Positions 23,418 through 31,961 of a DNA stretch of 64,000 nucleotides are shown here, in pieces. The stretch is from assembly GCF_018555685.1 (NCBI RefSeq), contig NZ_JAFLWW010000003.1:1-64000 (forward strand), read 5' to 3'. The translations under genes were made by a program, and so were the position numbers. How positions within the stretch are numbered: position 1 is the first letter of the stretch; every line of letters begins with the position of its first letter. The stretch comes from Aminobacter anthyllidis. GTDB taxonomy: Bacteria > Pseudomonadota > Alphaproteobacteria > Rhizobiales > Rhizobiaceae. Below the pieces are notes generated by a model. That model was given only the letters and a program-made list of their open reading frames with translations. It did no database searches and had not been told where the DNA came from.

Positions 23418-25514
23418 ATGGCTACCGCCAAGAAGAAGCCCACCATCGTCCTGTCGCCCTCGCGCGATATTCCCTTCAACCAGCTCGTGCTCAGCCAGTC
23501 GAACGTCCGGCGCATCAAGGCCGGGGTCTCGATCGAAGAACTGGCCGAGGATATCGCCCGCCGCGGCATCCTGCAGGGTCTCACCGTTCGGCCCGTCATC
23601 GACGAGGCTGGGGCCGAGACCGGCATGTTCGAGGTCCCGGCCGGCGGCCGACGCTTCCGGGCACTCGAACTGCTCGTCAAGCAGAAGCGCCTAGCGAAGA
23701 GTGCGCCGGTCCCCTGTGTCGTCCGCGAGGGCGGCATCGCCGAGGAAGATTCGCTGGCCGAGAACGTTCAGCGTGCGCCGCTGCACCCGCTCGACCAGTT
23801 CCGGGCCTTCCTCACCCTGCGGGAGAAAGGCCAAGCCGAGGAGGAAATCGCGGCGACCTTCTTCGTCTCGGTCAATGTGGTCAAGCAGCGCCTGAAACTC
23901 GCGTCGGTCTCACCTGCGCTCTTGGATGTCTATGCCGAAGACGGCATGACGCTCGCTCAGCTCGAGGCGTTCACCGTCTCGGGTGACCATGAGCGCCAGG
24001 AGCAGGTGTTCGAGCGCCTCAAGACCTCCTACGACAAATCGGCCCATACCATCCGGCGTATGCTCACAGAAGGCGCCATCCGCGGCTCCGACAAGCGGGC
24101 GCAGTTCATCGGCATCGACGCCTATGTTGAAGCCGGCGGCACCGTGTTGCGCGACCTCTTCGAAGGTGATGATGGCGGCTGGCTGCAGCATGTCCCACTG
24201 GTCGAACAAATGGTGGCCAGCAAGCTCAGGACCGAGTCCGAGGCCATCGCCACAGAAGGCTGGAAGTGGACCGAGGTGGCGCCCGATTTCGCCTATGGCC
24301 ACACCTATGGTCTCCGCCGCCTGCATGGCGAACCCGTACCCCTGACGGCCGAGGAGGAAGCCACGCGCGACGCCCTCAAGGCCGAGTTCGACCGCATGGT
24401 CGCGGAGCACGAGGGCGCCGACGAGTTGCCGGACGAGGTCGACGAGCGGCTCGGCGAACTTGAGACTGCGTTGGAGGCGTTCGGCGAACGACCACTTTCC
24501 TTCGATCTCGAGGAAATCGCTCGCGCCGGCGCGTTCATCAGCATCGCCGGCGACGGCCGCTTGCGCGTGGATCGCGGCTACGTCCGGCCCGAAGACGAAG
24601 CGCCGCTCGCGTCCGAGGCCGATGCGTCCGACGGCAAGCTAACGAGCGAAGGATCGCCGACCGGTGTGGTTCCCGACGCCGCTGACGGTGCCAACGATGA
24701 AGCCACCACCGAGCCTGAGGAGGACGAAGGTCTGTCGCCCATCTCCGACCGCCTGATGACGGAGTTGACGGCACATCGGACACTCGGGCTTCGGCACGCC
24801 CTCGGCGAGCATCCCGATGTTGCCTTTCGTGCGGCTCTGCACGCTCTGACGCTCAAGGTCTTCTACCAGTATGGCTCGGATAGTTGCCTTGAGCTGGACC
24901 TGAAGACCGTCAGCTTTGGGACCCAGGCGCCGGGGCTGAACGACAGCGTCTCGGCCGAGGCCATCCGCGCCCGACACGAAAACTGGGCCAAGGCGTTGCC
25001 GAAGGCCTCCACTAACTTATGGGACGCGCTCGGCGACTGGGACACTGACAGCCGTGCGGCGCTCTTCGCCCATGTCGTCAGCTTATCGGTGAACGCGGTC
25101 CACGAAGCCTGGAACCGCCGGCCCCGTGCACTTGCGCATGCCGATAAGCTGGCGGAGGCCGTCGACCTCGACATGGCTCCACGATGGAAACCGACAGTCG
25201 ACACTTTCCTTGGTCGCGTGACGAAGGCGCGTATCCTCCAAGCGGTTGTCGAGGCGAAGGGCCAGCGCGTCGCCGACAGGATCGGTCACCTGAAGAAGGG
25301 CGACATGGCGACGGAAGCCGAGACCCTGCTCGCCGATATCGGTTGGCTGCCCGAACCGCTCCGCGCCCCGGTTCAGGCGACCGAACTCGCCGTGGCGCCG
25401 TCCGACGCTGACGTCGAAGAAACGGCGGGCGCAGAGGGCGAAACGACTGTGGCCGAAGATGATAGGGTCGCCGATGATGACGATGTCGCGAAAATGACCA
25501 TCGCGGCCGAATAG
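23418..25514 (+). CDS. ParB/RepB/Spo0J-family protein, large accessory form
   Basis: 698 residues. The N-terminal ParB/Srx nuclease-like fold spans about 15-115, with VLSQSNVRRI, GILQGLTVRPV, PAGGRRFRAL and the ENVQRAPLHPLDQFRAF box. A KorB-like HTH region follows (IAATFFVSVNVVKQRLKLA). The remaining 450 residues are acidic, with low-complexity linkers near 400-440 and at the end. Such long ParB-like proteins are common on rhizobial plasmids and ICEs without a ParA partner next to them. Likely a partition or transcription factor for the element; CTP-binding residues were not assessed. Confidence 0.88.
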   Translation: MATAKKKPTIVLSPSRDIPFNQLVLSQSNVRRIKAGVSIEELAEDIARRGILQGLTVRPVIDEAGAETGMFEVPAGGRRFRALELLVKQKRLAKSAPVPCVVREGGIAEEDSLAENVQRAPLHPLDQFRAFLTLREKGQAEEEIAATFFVSVNVVKQRLKLASVSPALLDVYAEDGMTLAQLEAFTVSGDHERQEQVFERLKTSYDKSAHTIRRMLTEGAIRGSDKRAQFIGIDAYVEAGGTVLRDLFEGDDGGWLQHVPLVEQMVASKLRTESEAIATEGWKWTEVAPDFAYGHTYGLRRLHGEPVPLTAEEEATRDALKAEFDRMVAEHEGADELPDEVDERLGELETALEAFGERPLSFDLEEIARAGAFISIAGDGRLRVDRGYVRPEDEAPLASEADASDGKLTSEGSPTGVVPDAADGANDEATTEPEEDEGLSPISDRLMTELTAHRTLGLRHALGEHPDVAFRAALHALTLKVFYQYGSDSCLELDLKTVSFGTQAPGLNDSVSAEAIRARHENWAKALPKASTNLWDALGDWDTDSRAALFAHVVSLSVNAVHEAWNRRPRALAHADKLAEAVDLDMAPRWKPTVDTFLGRVTKARILQAVVEAKGQRVADRIGHLKKGDMATEAETLLADIGWLPEPLRAPVQATELAVAPSDADVEETAGAEGETTVAEDDRVADDDDVAKMTIAAE

Positions 25515-25579
25515 CCTCCCATGACCCTCACAACTGGCTCGCCGGCAACGGCGGGCCTTTTTCTCTGCAGGAGGTCATC

Positions 25580-25786
25580 ATGCGAGAACCTGGGCATGAA
25601 CTGGCGCGTCGCCTCGCCGACCAGGCCGAAGCGGTATGCCGGCACTATCTTCCCAATGGCCGCCGCCAGGCCAACTATTGGACCGTTGGCGATGTCCGCA
25701 ATACACCGGGCCGGTCGATGTTCGTCCGGCTCAGGGACTCCTCCAAGGGACCGCCCGGGAAGTGGACCGAATATGGTGTGCCGAGT
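25580..25786 (+). pseudogene. Toprim/DUF7146 protein, N-terminal fragment
   Basis: ELARRLADQAEAVCRHYLPN, then YWTVGDVRNTPGRSMFVRLR and GKWTEYG match the first 65 residues of the intact Toprim gene at 25876 (about 70 percent by eye). Similarity stops near 25786, just where a 64-bp inverted-repeat unit begins. GGAGG at 25570 precedes the ATG, so a short product may still be made. Confidence 0.75.
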
Positions 25787-25787
25787 G

Positions 25788-25851
25788 TTATGTTGCGCCC
25801 CTGCGATGGGGCGCTGTCCTACAGGCGATCGAAGGCTTCTACGCAACATAA
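25788..25851. repeat. 64-bp unit bounded by perfect 10-bp inverted repeats
   Basis: TTATGTTGCG (25788-25797) and CGCAACATAA (25842-25851) are perfect reverse complements bracketing 44 nt. It ends the homology of the Toprim N-terminal fragment. It may be the residue of a mobile element, perhaps one moved by the tyrosine recombinase whose scrap lies at 26925. Confidence 0.5.
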
Positions 25852-25875
25852 TGTCAGCGCGCGGGAGGTCTCGTG

Positions 25876-26922
25876 ATGCCCCGCGACGCTTCCGAACTGT
25901 CTCGCCGCCTGGCTCGGCATGCCGAGGCGGTCTGCCGGCACTATCTGTCGAATGGTCGACGCCGGGGCCACTACTGGACGGTGGGCGATGTGCGCAATAC
26001 GCCCGGCCGGTCGATGTTCGTGCGGCTCAGTGGGCCGGAATCCGGTCCCGGTGCCGCCGGGCATTGGACCGACGCCGCCTCAGCCGAGTATGGCGATCTC
26101 CTCGACGTCATCCGCAAGAGCTGCGGGCTCCTCGATTTCCGCGATGTCGCCGATGAGGCGCGGCGCTTTCTGAGCCTGCCGCAGCCCGAACTCCGCCAGG
26201 CTCCGACATCTGTTCGCACACCTGTCCCCGCCGGATCGCCCGAAGCGGCGCGGCGGCTACTCGCCATGTCGCAGCCGATCAATGGCACGCTGGTCGACAC
26301 CTATTTGCGCAACCGCGGCATCAGGACCCTGCGCGGCACGGACAGCCTGCGATTCCATCCGCGCTGCTACTATCGACCTGAGGGCGACGGCCCGACCGAG
26401 ACATGGCCAGCGATGGCCGCCGCTGTCACCGATCTCGAAGGGACGATCACCGGCGCGCATCGCACCTGGCTTGCCCGCGACGGTTCCGGGAAGGCGCCGA
26501 TCGACACGCCGCGCCGAGCCATGGGCGGTCTCCTCGGCTATGCCGTCCGCTTTGGTGCGGCCGACGACGTACTCGCTGTCGGCGAAGGCATCGAGACGAT
26601 GCTGTCGCTGCACTGTGCGTTGCCGGCCATGCCGATGGCGGCCGCGCTCTCGGCCAACCACCTTGCAGCCCTTCTGCTCCCGCCGACGCTGCGTCGGCTC
26701 TACATCGCCCGTGACGCCGACGCCGCAGGCGACACGGCGCTCGCGGCATTGACCGAACGCGCCGAAGCTGCGGGCATTGAGCCGCTCCCCCTGTCTCCGC
26801 GGATGAGCGACTTCAATGAGGATCTGCGCACATTCGGCGTCCGCGCGCTTCGACGGACACTGCGCACCCAGCTCGCACCGCAGGATGGCGATTGTTTCAC
26901 TTTCAAGGGAATGGGCAGGTAG
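25876..26922 (+). CDS. Toprim domain protein (DUF7146), primase-like
   Basis: 348 residues from ATG 25876. An N-terminal DUF7146-like segment (VCRHYLSNGRR, YWTVGDVRNTPGRS) is followed by a region typical of plasmid primases (THLRNRGI-like TYLRNRGIRTLRGT, LRFHPRCYY). The Toprim core has AVGEGIETMLS with the conserved Glu and LYIARDADAAGD with the D-x-D motif. It probably acts in element DNA replication or priming. It is flanked by broken pieces of sister copies, so this locus has recombined repeatedly. Confidence 0.88.
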   Translation: MPRDASELSRRLARHAEAVCRHYLSNGRRRGHYWTVGDVRNTPGRSMFVRLSGPESGPGAAGHWTDAASAEYGDLLDVIRKSCGLLDFRDVADEARRFLSLPQPELRQAPTSVRTPVPAGSPEAARRLLAMSQPINGTLVDTYLRNRGIRTLRGTDSLRFHPRCYYRPEGDGPTETWPAMAAAVTDLEGTITGAHRTWLARDGSGKAPIDTPRRAMGGLLGYAVRFGAADDVLAVGEGIETMLSLHCALPAMPMAAALSANHLAALLLPPTLRRLYIARDADAAGDTALAALTERAEAAGIEPLPLSPRMSDFNEDLRTFGVRALRRTLRTQLAPQDGDCFTFKGMGR

Positions 26923-26924
26923 GC

Positions 26925-27056
26925 GATAGACTCCGAAGCGAGTAAAGGGCGCTCCGAGCCTACTGACAAATACGGCGTCATCGACCGAGCGACCGAGGAT
27001 CTCGTCTGCCAGAACTCGTTTGGTTTCCGGCCACAGTGGGCACTGGCGGGTCTTGC
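26925..27056 (-). pseudogene. Tyrosine recombinase (phage integrase) internal fragment
   Basis: The minus strand reads GGKTRQCPLWPETKRVLADE then DAVFVSRLGAPFTRFGVYRL, a stretch found between the catalytic Arg and His regions of XerC/D-like tyrosine recombinases. Only about 44 residues remain. The fragment joins directly to Toprim sequence on both sides: the intact gene to the left and a C-terminal Toprim fragment to the right. Confidence 0.65.
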
Positions 27057-27405
27057 CGCCTGTGGCCGGCGAAGGCATCGAAACGGCATTGTCTGTCAGA
27101 TCCGCCATGCCTCAAGTGGCTTCGATGGCGGCGCTTCAGCCGCACACCTATCTGCGATCATCTTTCCGCACAGGCTACGCCGGCTCTACATCGCGCGCGA
27201 CAACGATCCGGCAGGCGACAAAGCGATAGCAACACTGCTCGAGCGCACCGGGGTGGTCGGCATCGAGACTATCATCCTCACGCCACGGCTTGGCGATTTC
27301 AACGAAGATCTCAGGCTGCTCGGTCTCGACGCATTGACCGCGAGGTTGAAGCTGCAGGTCGCTCCACAGGACGTCGCACGCTTCATGTCCTCGGCGGCCG
27401 TTTGA
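27050..27405 (+). pseudogene. Toprim protein, C-terminal fragment
   Basis: VAGEGIETALSVRSAMPQ, then after a frame change RRLYIARDNDPAGDKAIATL, then GIETIILTPRLGDFNEDLR and QVAPQDVARF match the Toprim core and C-terminus of the intact neighbour. Stop TGA at 27403. At least one frameshift near 27170 and no N-terminal half: non-functional. Confidence 0.75.
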
Positions 27406-27724
27406 CCGGTAGGGGATCGAGGGCGGTACCGCAGCATCGTGAGCTGTCGCGTGACGGAGGCCAGCCTTCACCGCGAGGCCACATCCACGGCCTTCGAGAG
27501 GGCGATCGGGCGTCAGACGTGCCGGACAGGCAATGGCGTCGTCCGACGATTTTCCGGAGCGCCTCGATGAGGCGCTTTCCATCGCGAAACAAAATCGTCG
27601 GCCGTCACCATCCTCCACTGCGTTCCGGCCTTCCGCTGCGCTCCAGGTGCAGGTCCATCCCGGCCGACGCCTTCGTCGCCAAGAAGGCCGCGCTGGGTGT
27701 GGCCACGAGCGAAGGAAGACTTCC
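27406..27724. other. Spacer before DUF2493 gene
   Basis: No gene identified. GC-rich sequence with open frames in several phases but no recognisable family; presumably holds the promoter of the DUF2493 gene. Confidence 0.3.
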
Positions 27725-28651
27725 ATGACCGAAGAGCACGACACGGCGAACGAACCGCACCACACCTCCCCGACCGAACATGTCCTCCAGGAACTCCAGC
27801 TCTACGGCTACCGCCCTTTCGAGGATGAACCTGACCCACGCCCACTTCCCGAAGGCCACGTCGTCTCTGGCAGCATTGCCGACATCTTCGACGCCCTCGT
27901 GGTTTCACTTTCCGATACCCGCCTCGAACCTGACCTCGAAGAACTACTCTGGGGCACGGTCAACCTCTTTCATCGCGCCGTCGGTCGAATTGAACGCGAG
28001 CTCGACGACAACGAAGTCGCCCAGCACCGCCTCCAGCGCGAACAGGATGGGTCCGAGGTGAAATCGGTCGAACTCGAACGCCTGACAGCACAGGGTCAAA
28101 CCGTTCTAGAGAGGCGCAATGTTTTCGAGCTGATGCGCGACCAGGCAGCCGAACAGTTCGAACGCTCCACCCACTCGATCTGGCGGCCGCGCACTGGCTC
28201 GATGGTCAATCATCGCAACCTTACTGCAGCGCTGATTGACAGCCGGGACTTCATTGCCGCCAAGCGGCGCAGCGAGAACGAGACGCTCCTGCCACCCGGC
28301 CCCAAAATTGCCTTCTCTGGCGGGCTCGACTTCAACGACCATCACCTGATCTGGACCAAACTCGACCAGATCCATGCCAAGCACCCTGACATGGTGCTGT
28401 TGCACGGCGGAAGCCCGAAAGGCGCCGAGCTCATTGCCGCCAAATGGGCCAGCCATCGCAAGGTTCCGCAGATCGCCTTCAAGCCTGACTGGACCAAGCA
28501 TGCCAAGGCAGCGCCGTTCAGACGCAACGACGCAATGCTCGAGGCGATGCCGATCGGCGTGGTCTGGTTTCCCGGCACCGGAATTCAGGACAATCTCGCA
28601 GACAAGGCTCGCAAGCTCGGGATCCCCGTCATGAGACCCAGTGGCACATGA
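27725..28651 (+). CDS. DUF2493 (SLOG-superfamily) protein
   Basis: 308 residues from ATG 27725. The N-terminal two-thirds is helical and charged. The C-terminal domain KIAFSGGLDFNDHHLIWTKL, then MVLLHGGSPKGAELIAAKWA and PDWTKHAKAAPFRRND is the DUF2493 / YspA-like SLOG Rossmann fold that binds nucleotide-type ligands. HGGSPKGAE is the ligand loop. Common on rhizobial ICEs next to Toprim and ParB genes. SLOG proteins can bind or process nucleotide signals, sometimes in defence, but no effector is fused here. Confidence 0.85.
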   Translation: MTEEHDTANEPHHTSPTEHVLQELQLYGYRPFEDEPDPRPLPEGHVVSGSIADIFDALVVSLSDTRLEPDLEELLWGTVNLFHRAVGRIERELDDNEVAQHRLQREQDGSEVKSVELERLTAQGQTVLERRNVFELMRDQAAEQFERSTHSIWRPRTGSMVNHRNLTAALIDSRDFIAAKRRSENETLLPPGPKIAFSGGLDFNDHHLIWTKLDQIHAKHPDMVLLHGGSPKGAELIAAKWASHRKVPQIAFKPDWTKHAKAAPFRRNDAMLEAMPIGVVWFPGTGIQDNLADKARKLGIPVMRPSGT

Positions 28652-29560
28652 GCGCCGCTCTTAGCTTCCCGGCTAACAAGATAAGTCCCATCTTGTTAGC
28701 CGCTCGACTGGCCAGCTTCCTGGCCCCGCTATCATTTGGATGAATCTCATCATGCCAAAGTCGGCCGATGGTGTTTCGGAAATCCACGACCAGCGCCCGC
28801 CCTCCGCTCCCGTTGGCAACGCTTAGTAGCGCATCGTAGAAGCGGTCCACGAGAACCTTGACTATTTCGCGGGGCAAACGAGTGACGGTGTCAAACCCCA
28901 ACTCCTCAAACCTTCGCCCTAGATACTGCCCCCCGGGTTTTGGGATGAAATAGTCGTATCCATGCATGACAAGCTTGGTACGCTTCGGTGCACTTCACGT
29001 TATCGTCTCGCGAAGAACGGTGCGATAATCGCGGGCTACTCCACGGAGAAAGTAATCGAACTCATCCTTGACATAAGTTTTGGCGTCTTTGGAGCCGCCC
29101 CTTCGCTATATGGGCGCGCAAAATTCTTCATGGCGTCGCCGCCAAAGAAGTCGACCCCGCCACCCGAAAAGACGAAGAAATCGAACGTTCCCGCGCTCAG
29201 CGGCTGCTTGTACTGCTTAGCCCCGAACGTCTCTCGAAACGTATCTCCAGGCCAGCCAATATTGTTCACATAGTACTTTCTGGCGATCACATCGACGAAG
29301 GTGTCAGGCTGCCCTGGGATATCTGTAAATATATTTACCCATGAATCTCCCTCCGCCAAGATCTTCTTCTTGGTCGAATACGCGCGATCAGGCTTGTCAC
29401 TGAACGCTCTCTCGAAAATGGCTTGATCAGAGGCATCTTGATGCTCTTTGCTGACATCCTTCTTGCGTCGGATGGTCAACATGAATGCGCGATCTGGATG
29501 TGAAACTACCTCAATCCCTGATGCGATTATCTTCGCACGCACTTCGTCGTAAGCAGCCAT
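28629..29560 (-). pseudogene. SGNH/GDSL-type hydrolase, frameshifted
   Basis: The first open frame (29560-29036) contains KKILAEGDSWVNIF, the block I Ser motif, and FFVFSGGGVDFFGGDAM. Near 29055 the frame breaks: FDYFLRGVARDYRTVLRETI continues in a second frame. KLVMHGYDYFIPKPGGQYLG begins a third (28967-28629), which ends with FRNTIGRLWHDEIHPNDSG carrying the catalytic D-x-x-H. All catalytic blocks survive, so decay is recent or two indels may be compensated in a sister strain. Substrate unknown. Confidence 0.7.
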
Positions 29561-30272
29561 TGTGTATCCGCCACATTGTGAAACTCACGGCAAGTATATT
29601 GTCCAAAACAATTTCGAATGTGAAGCACCCATTAGCAGCCGATCTGCACGTTGCTGGGCAATGGCGCCAGTTCAACGACACGGTGGCCAGAACACTCTGG
29701 GCGAGACGTCACCACCCTTCATCGTCATAGGTTTGCGCAAAGAGAGCAGCATGTAAGTCCGGCCATCAGCTGGAGTTCTGGAGGAGCCCCAGCCTCACCG
29801 GGCCTTCTCGGCCATATCGAGCGACGGCAGCAGCGGCAGCCATAGACCCCAGAGACTCGAGTGGTGTTGGCACGTGGCGCGAACGCATTTGACGAAGCTT
29901 TGAAATGGCCGGTCATGCAGAGTTCGAACGATGCGCACGGGGCGCAGTGTTGGCGACGCGAGATCAGGATGGCACGAGGTTGCCGGAGCTGCCCCTTGAT
30001 CCATCACACTGACGTGCACCAAAGCGGTCTCATCGATGGGTGCTTTTTGCCTGGGGCCGGCTTCGCCTGATCGCCTTCGGCGCAATGGCTTATCGCGACT
30101 TTCTTCCCCTGCCGCTGCGCGCCATTCCTCGCGGGCAACAAAGTCGCGCCAGCGCCATCCTCCGCTTACGCTTCGGTCCCATGGGTGCGCCGCCGATCGC
30201 CTCCAGCCTGTCGATCACCATCGAGACCGCAATGGTGCGGACTCGAAACAGACTGGATCAAGGAGAACTACC
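29561..30272. other. Gene-poor spacer
   Basis: Open frames exist on both strands, but none is recognisable and codon use is poor. Contains the likely promoter and GGAG ribosome-binding site (30262-30265) of the DUF736 gene. Confidence 0.35.
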
Positions 30273-30599
30273 ATGGCTACCATCGGCACCTTCAAGAAGT
30301 CCGCCAACAACGAGTTCACCGGCGAAATCGTCACCCTCAGCGTTCAGGCCCGCAGCGTCCGCATCGTCCCCGAAACCCGCACCACCGGCGACAACGCTCC
30401 CAGCCACCGGGTCTTCGTCGGCCGCGCCGACATCGGTGCCGCCTGGACCAAGCGCTCCAACGAGGGCCGCGACTATCTGGGCCTCAAGCTCGATGACCCG
30501 AGCTTCAATGCTCCCATCTTCGCCAACCTCTTCAACGACGAGGACGGTGACGGCTACAGCCTCATCTGGTCTCGCCCGGGTCGCCGCAAAGGCGAGTAA
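30273..30599 (+). CDS. DUF736 protein, copy 1
   Basis: 108 residues. MATIGTFKKSANNEFTGEI, SVRIVPE, GAAWTKRS and DYLGLKLDDPSF are DUF736 hallmarks. Small proteins of this family are carried by most rhizobial conjugative elements; function unknown. AAGGAG precedes the ATG. A second, more divergent copy is in the transfer operon at 53006. Confidence 0.92.
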   Translation: MATIGTFKKSANNEFTGEIVTLSVQARSVRIVPETRTTGDNAPSHRVFVGRADIGAAWTKRSNEGRDYLGLKLDDPSFNAPIFANLFNDEDGDGYSLIWSRPGRRKGE

Positions 30600-30697
30600 G
30601 CCCTGCCGGCCCCGCCCGGATAATCCAGGCGGGGCCCTTTCCCCGACAGACAATGGCAACATGGTCGCCTGCCCCGGGGAAGACAGGTACGTCTCGG

Positions 30698-31213
30698 CTA
30701 ATGCCGACCAGCAACATACTTCTTCAAAAGCTCGGACACATCACACGACAAGACGAGTTCCGTCCCCAACCGCCCCACGAAATGACCAGAAGTCTCAAAA
30801 CCACAGCGGCGGTAAAGGCGGAGCGCGCTCGAATTATCCTCATTTACGCTTAGTGTCAGGGAAGAGCTTCCTGGACGATGCACAGCTATCCAAACCGCGG
30901 CAAGTGCCATGGCCGCGGTGCCAAAGCCCCTCCCCTGTGCCTTTCGGCTGATGCGGAAGTTGTGCAGGCTGATTGCACCCGGTTTTGCCCAGTACGGCAA
31001 CGCTGGTCCCTCGCGCAGCATCACGAAACCCACTGTCGTGCATTCCACCGTCACGATGAATGGATGGCACGAACTCAGTTCGGGCCGCCTCCTCAGCCTC
31101 TCGTAGATCGTCGTCATGCTGCCGCCAGCGAGGTCTTCGTCGTGTTCGTCCAGCTCGATGCCTGTCACCGAAGCAATCTCATCGATATGGAGCAGTTTGA
31201 GAGCGATCTTCAT
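30698..31213 (-). CDS. GNAT-family N-acetyltransferase
   Basis: 171 residues from ATG 31213. The acetyl-CoA loop RISRKAQGRGFGTAAM (Q/R-x-x-G-x-G/A) and the C-terminal SVNEDNSSALRLYRRCGFE motif are clear. It lies 66 nt after luxI on the same strand and may be co-transcribed with the quorum-sensing genes. The acceptor substrate is unknown; an amino acid or amino-acid-derived product of the neighbouring PLP enzymes is conceivable. Confidence 0.85.
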   Translation of the reverse strand: MKIALKLLHIDEIASVTGIELDEHDEDLAGGSMTTIYERLRRRPELSSCHPFIVTVECTTVGFVMLREGPALPYWAKPGAISLHNFRISRKAQGRGFGTAAMALAAVWIAVHRPGSSSLTLSVNEDNSSALRLYRRCGFETSGHFVGRLGTELVLSCDVSELLKKYVAGRH

Positions 31214-31279
31214 GCGCCCGCACCGACAGGGCTGTTTCGCTGTAGTGGTTGCAGCGTGATTTCTGGGTCCAGACGCATA

Positions 31280-31897
31280 CTATTCAGTCCCCACCAGCGC
31301 GCTGGTGTCCCCAAGACCGTAGAAGACACGTGTGGACTGCAACGCGTCTGAGCTAATTTGGATGAGAAGAGCGACGATCCTGCCGTCAGGATGATCAAGG
31401 ACCTCGCCAAGGCGAGTAACCGACCAGCCAAGCTGTTCCAGCCGTGCAGGCCAGAAGTCCTCACACACGACGCTCAGCTTGCCTACCCCCAACCTCAGGC
31501 ATGCTTCGAGAAGCCCGCATAATACGATGCCGGCCGCTTGTGACGATCGAGCGGTCATTCGCAAAGATGGCGCGATGAAAAATCGCGTCCATTCATAGAG
31601 ATCGGCGTCCCTCGGCGGTGCACCTCTGGCAAGCATTGGGAAAACATCCGAAAGCAAATGCGGTTTCGTCGTCGGCACCAGACGAGACCCACCGGCTATG
31701 TTTCCGCTGCCGTCTATTCCAAGCAGGTAGATTGCGTCCCTGGTATCGAACGCGTCGATCTCCAATGGAACTGGCCTGTCGATTTGCTGCCATTTTCGGC
31801 CAATGACGTAGATTTCATGTCGAATGCGAAAATAGCGTTCGAGATGATCCTGATAAGTCCGGCGGTTCGACCAATCGACGATATGAAGCTTGAACAT
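31280..31897 (-). CDS. Acyl-homoserine-lactone synthase (LuxI/TraI family)
   Basis: 205 residues from ATG 31897. LuxI-family residues are present: FRIRHEIYV and RKW near 28-41, EIDAFDTRDA (acidic cluster), GGSRLVPT, and YEWTRFFI with the E-x-x-R pair. It makes an AHL signal from SAM and an acyl carrier. The luxR gene lies 64 nt upstream on the same strand. By analogy with TraI1/TraR of ICEMlSymR7A it may control ICE excision and transfer. The start is embedded in an inverted repeat (31898-31921) with no obvious Shine-Dalgarno, suggesting tight translational control. Confidence 0.92.
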   Translation of the reverse strand: MFKLHIVDWSNRRTYQDHLERYFRIRHEIYVIGRKWQQIDRPVPLEIDAFDTRDAIYLLGIDGSGNIAGGSRLVPTTKPHLLSDVFPMLARGAPPRDADLYEWTRFFIAPSLRMTARSSQAAGIVLCGLLEACLRLGVGKLSVVCEDFWPARLEQLGWSVTRLGEVLDHPDGRIVALLIQISSDALQSTRVFYGLGDTSALVGTE

Positions 31898-31921
31898 GGT
31901 ACGCACCAGAGGACGCGTACC
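31898..31921 (-). promoter_or_regulatory. Inverted repeat abutting the luxI start codon
   Basis: GGTACGC (31898-31904) and GCGTACC (31915-31921) are perfect complements around 10 nt, directly next to ATG 31897. It could be a LuxR-type operator or an mRNA hairpin hiding the ribosome-binding region. Confidence 0.45.
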
Positions 31922-31961
31922 CTAGCTGCCCAGGCCGGACTATTCCGGTTTTCTGGTATTG

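Noticed and set aside
25788-25851. Integron attC site
   Set aside because: The arms are in the wrong orientation (GTT left, AAC right) and lack the RYYYAAC/GTTRRRY core order.
26257-27108. Long minus-strand open frame across the Toprim gene
   Set aside because: Only its first 50 codons resemble an integrase; the rest is antisense to Toprim. The integrase part is reported as a fragment.
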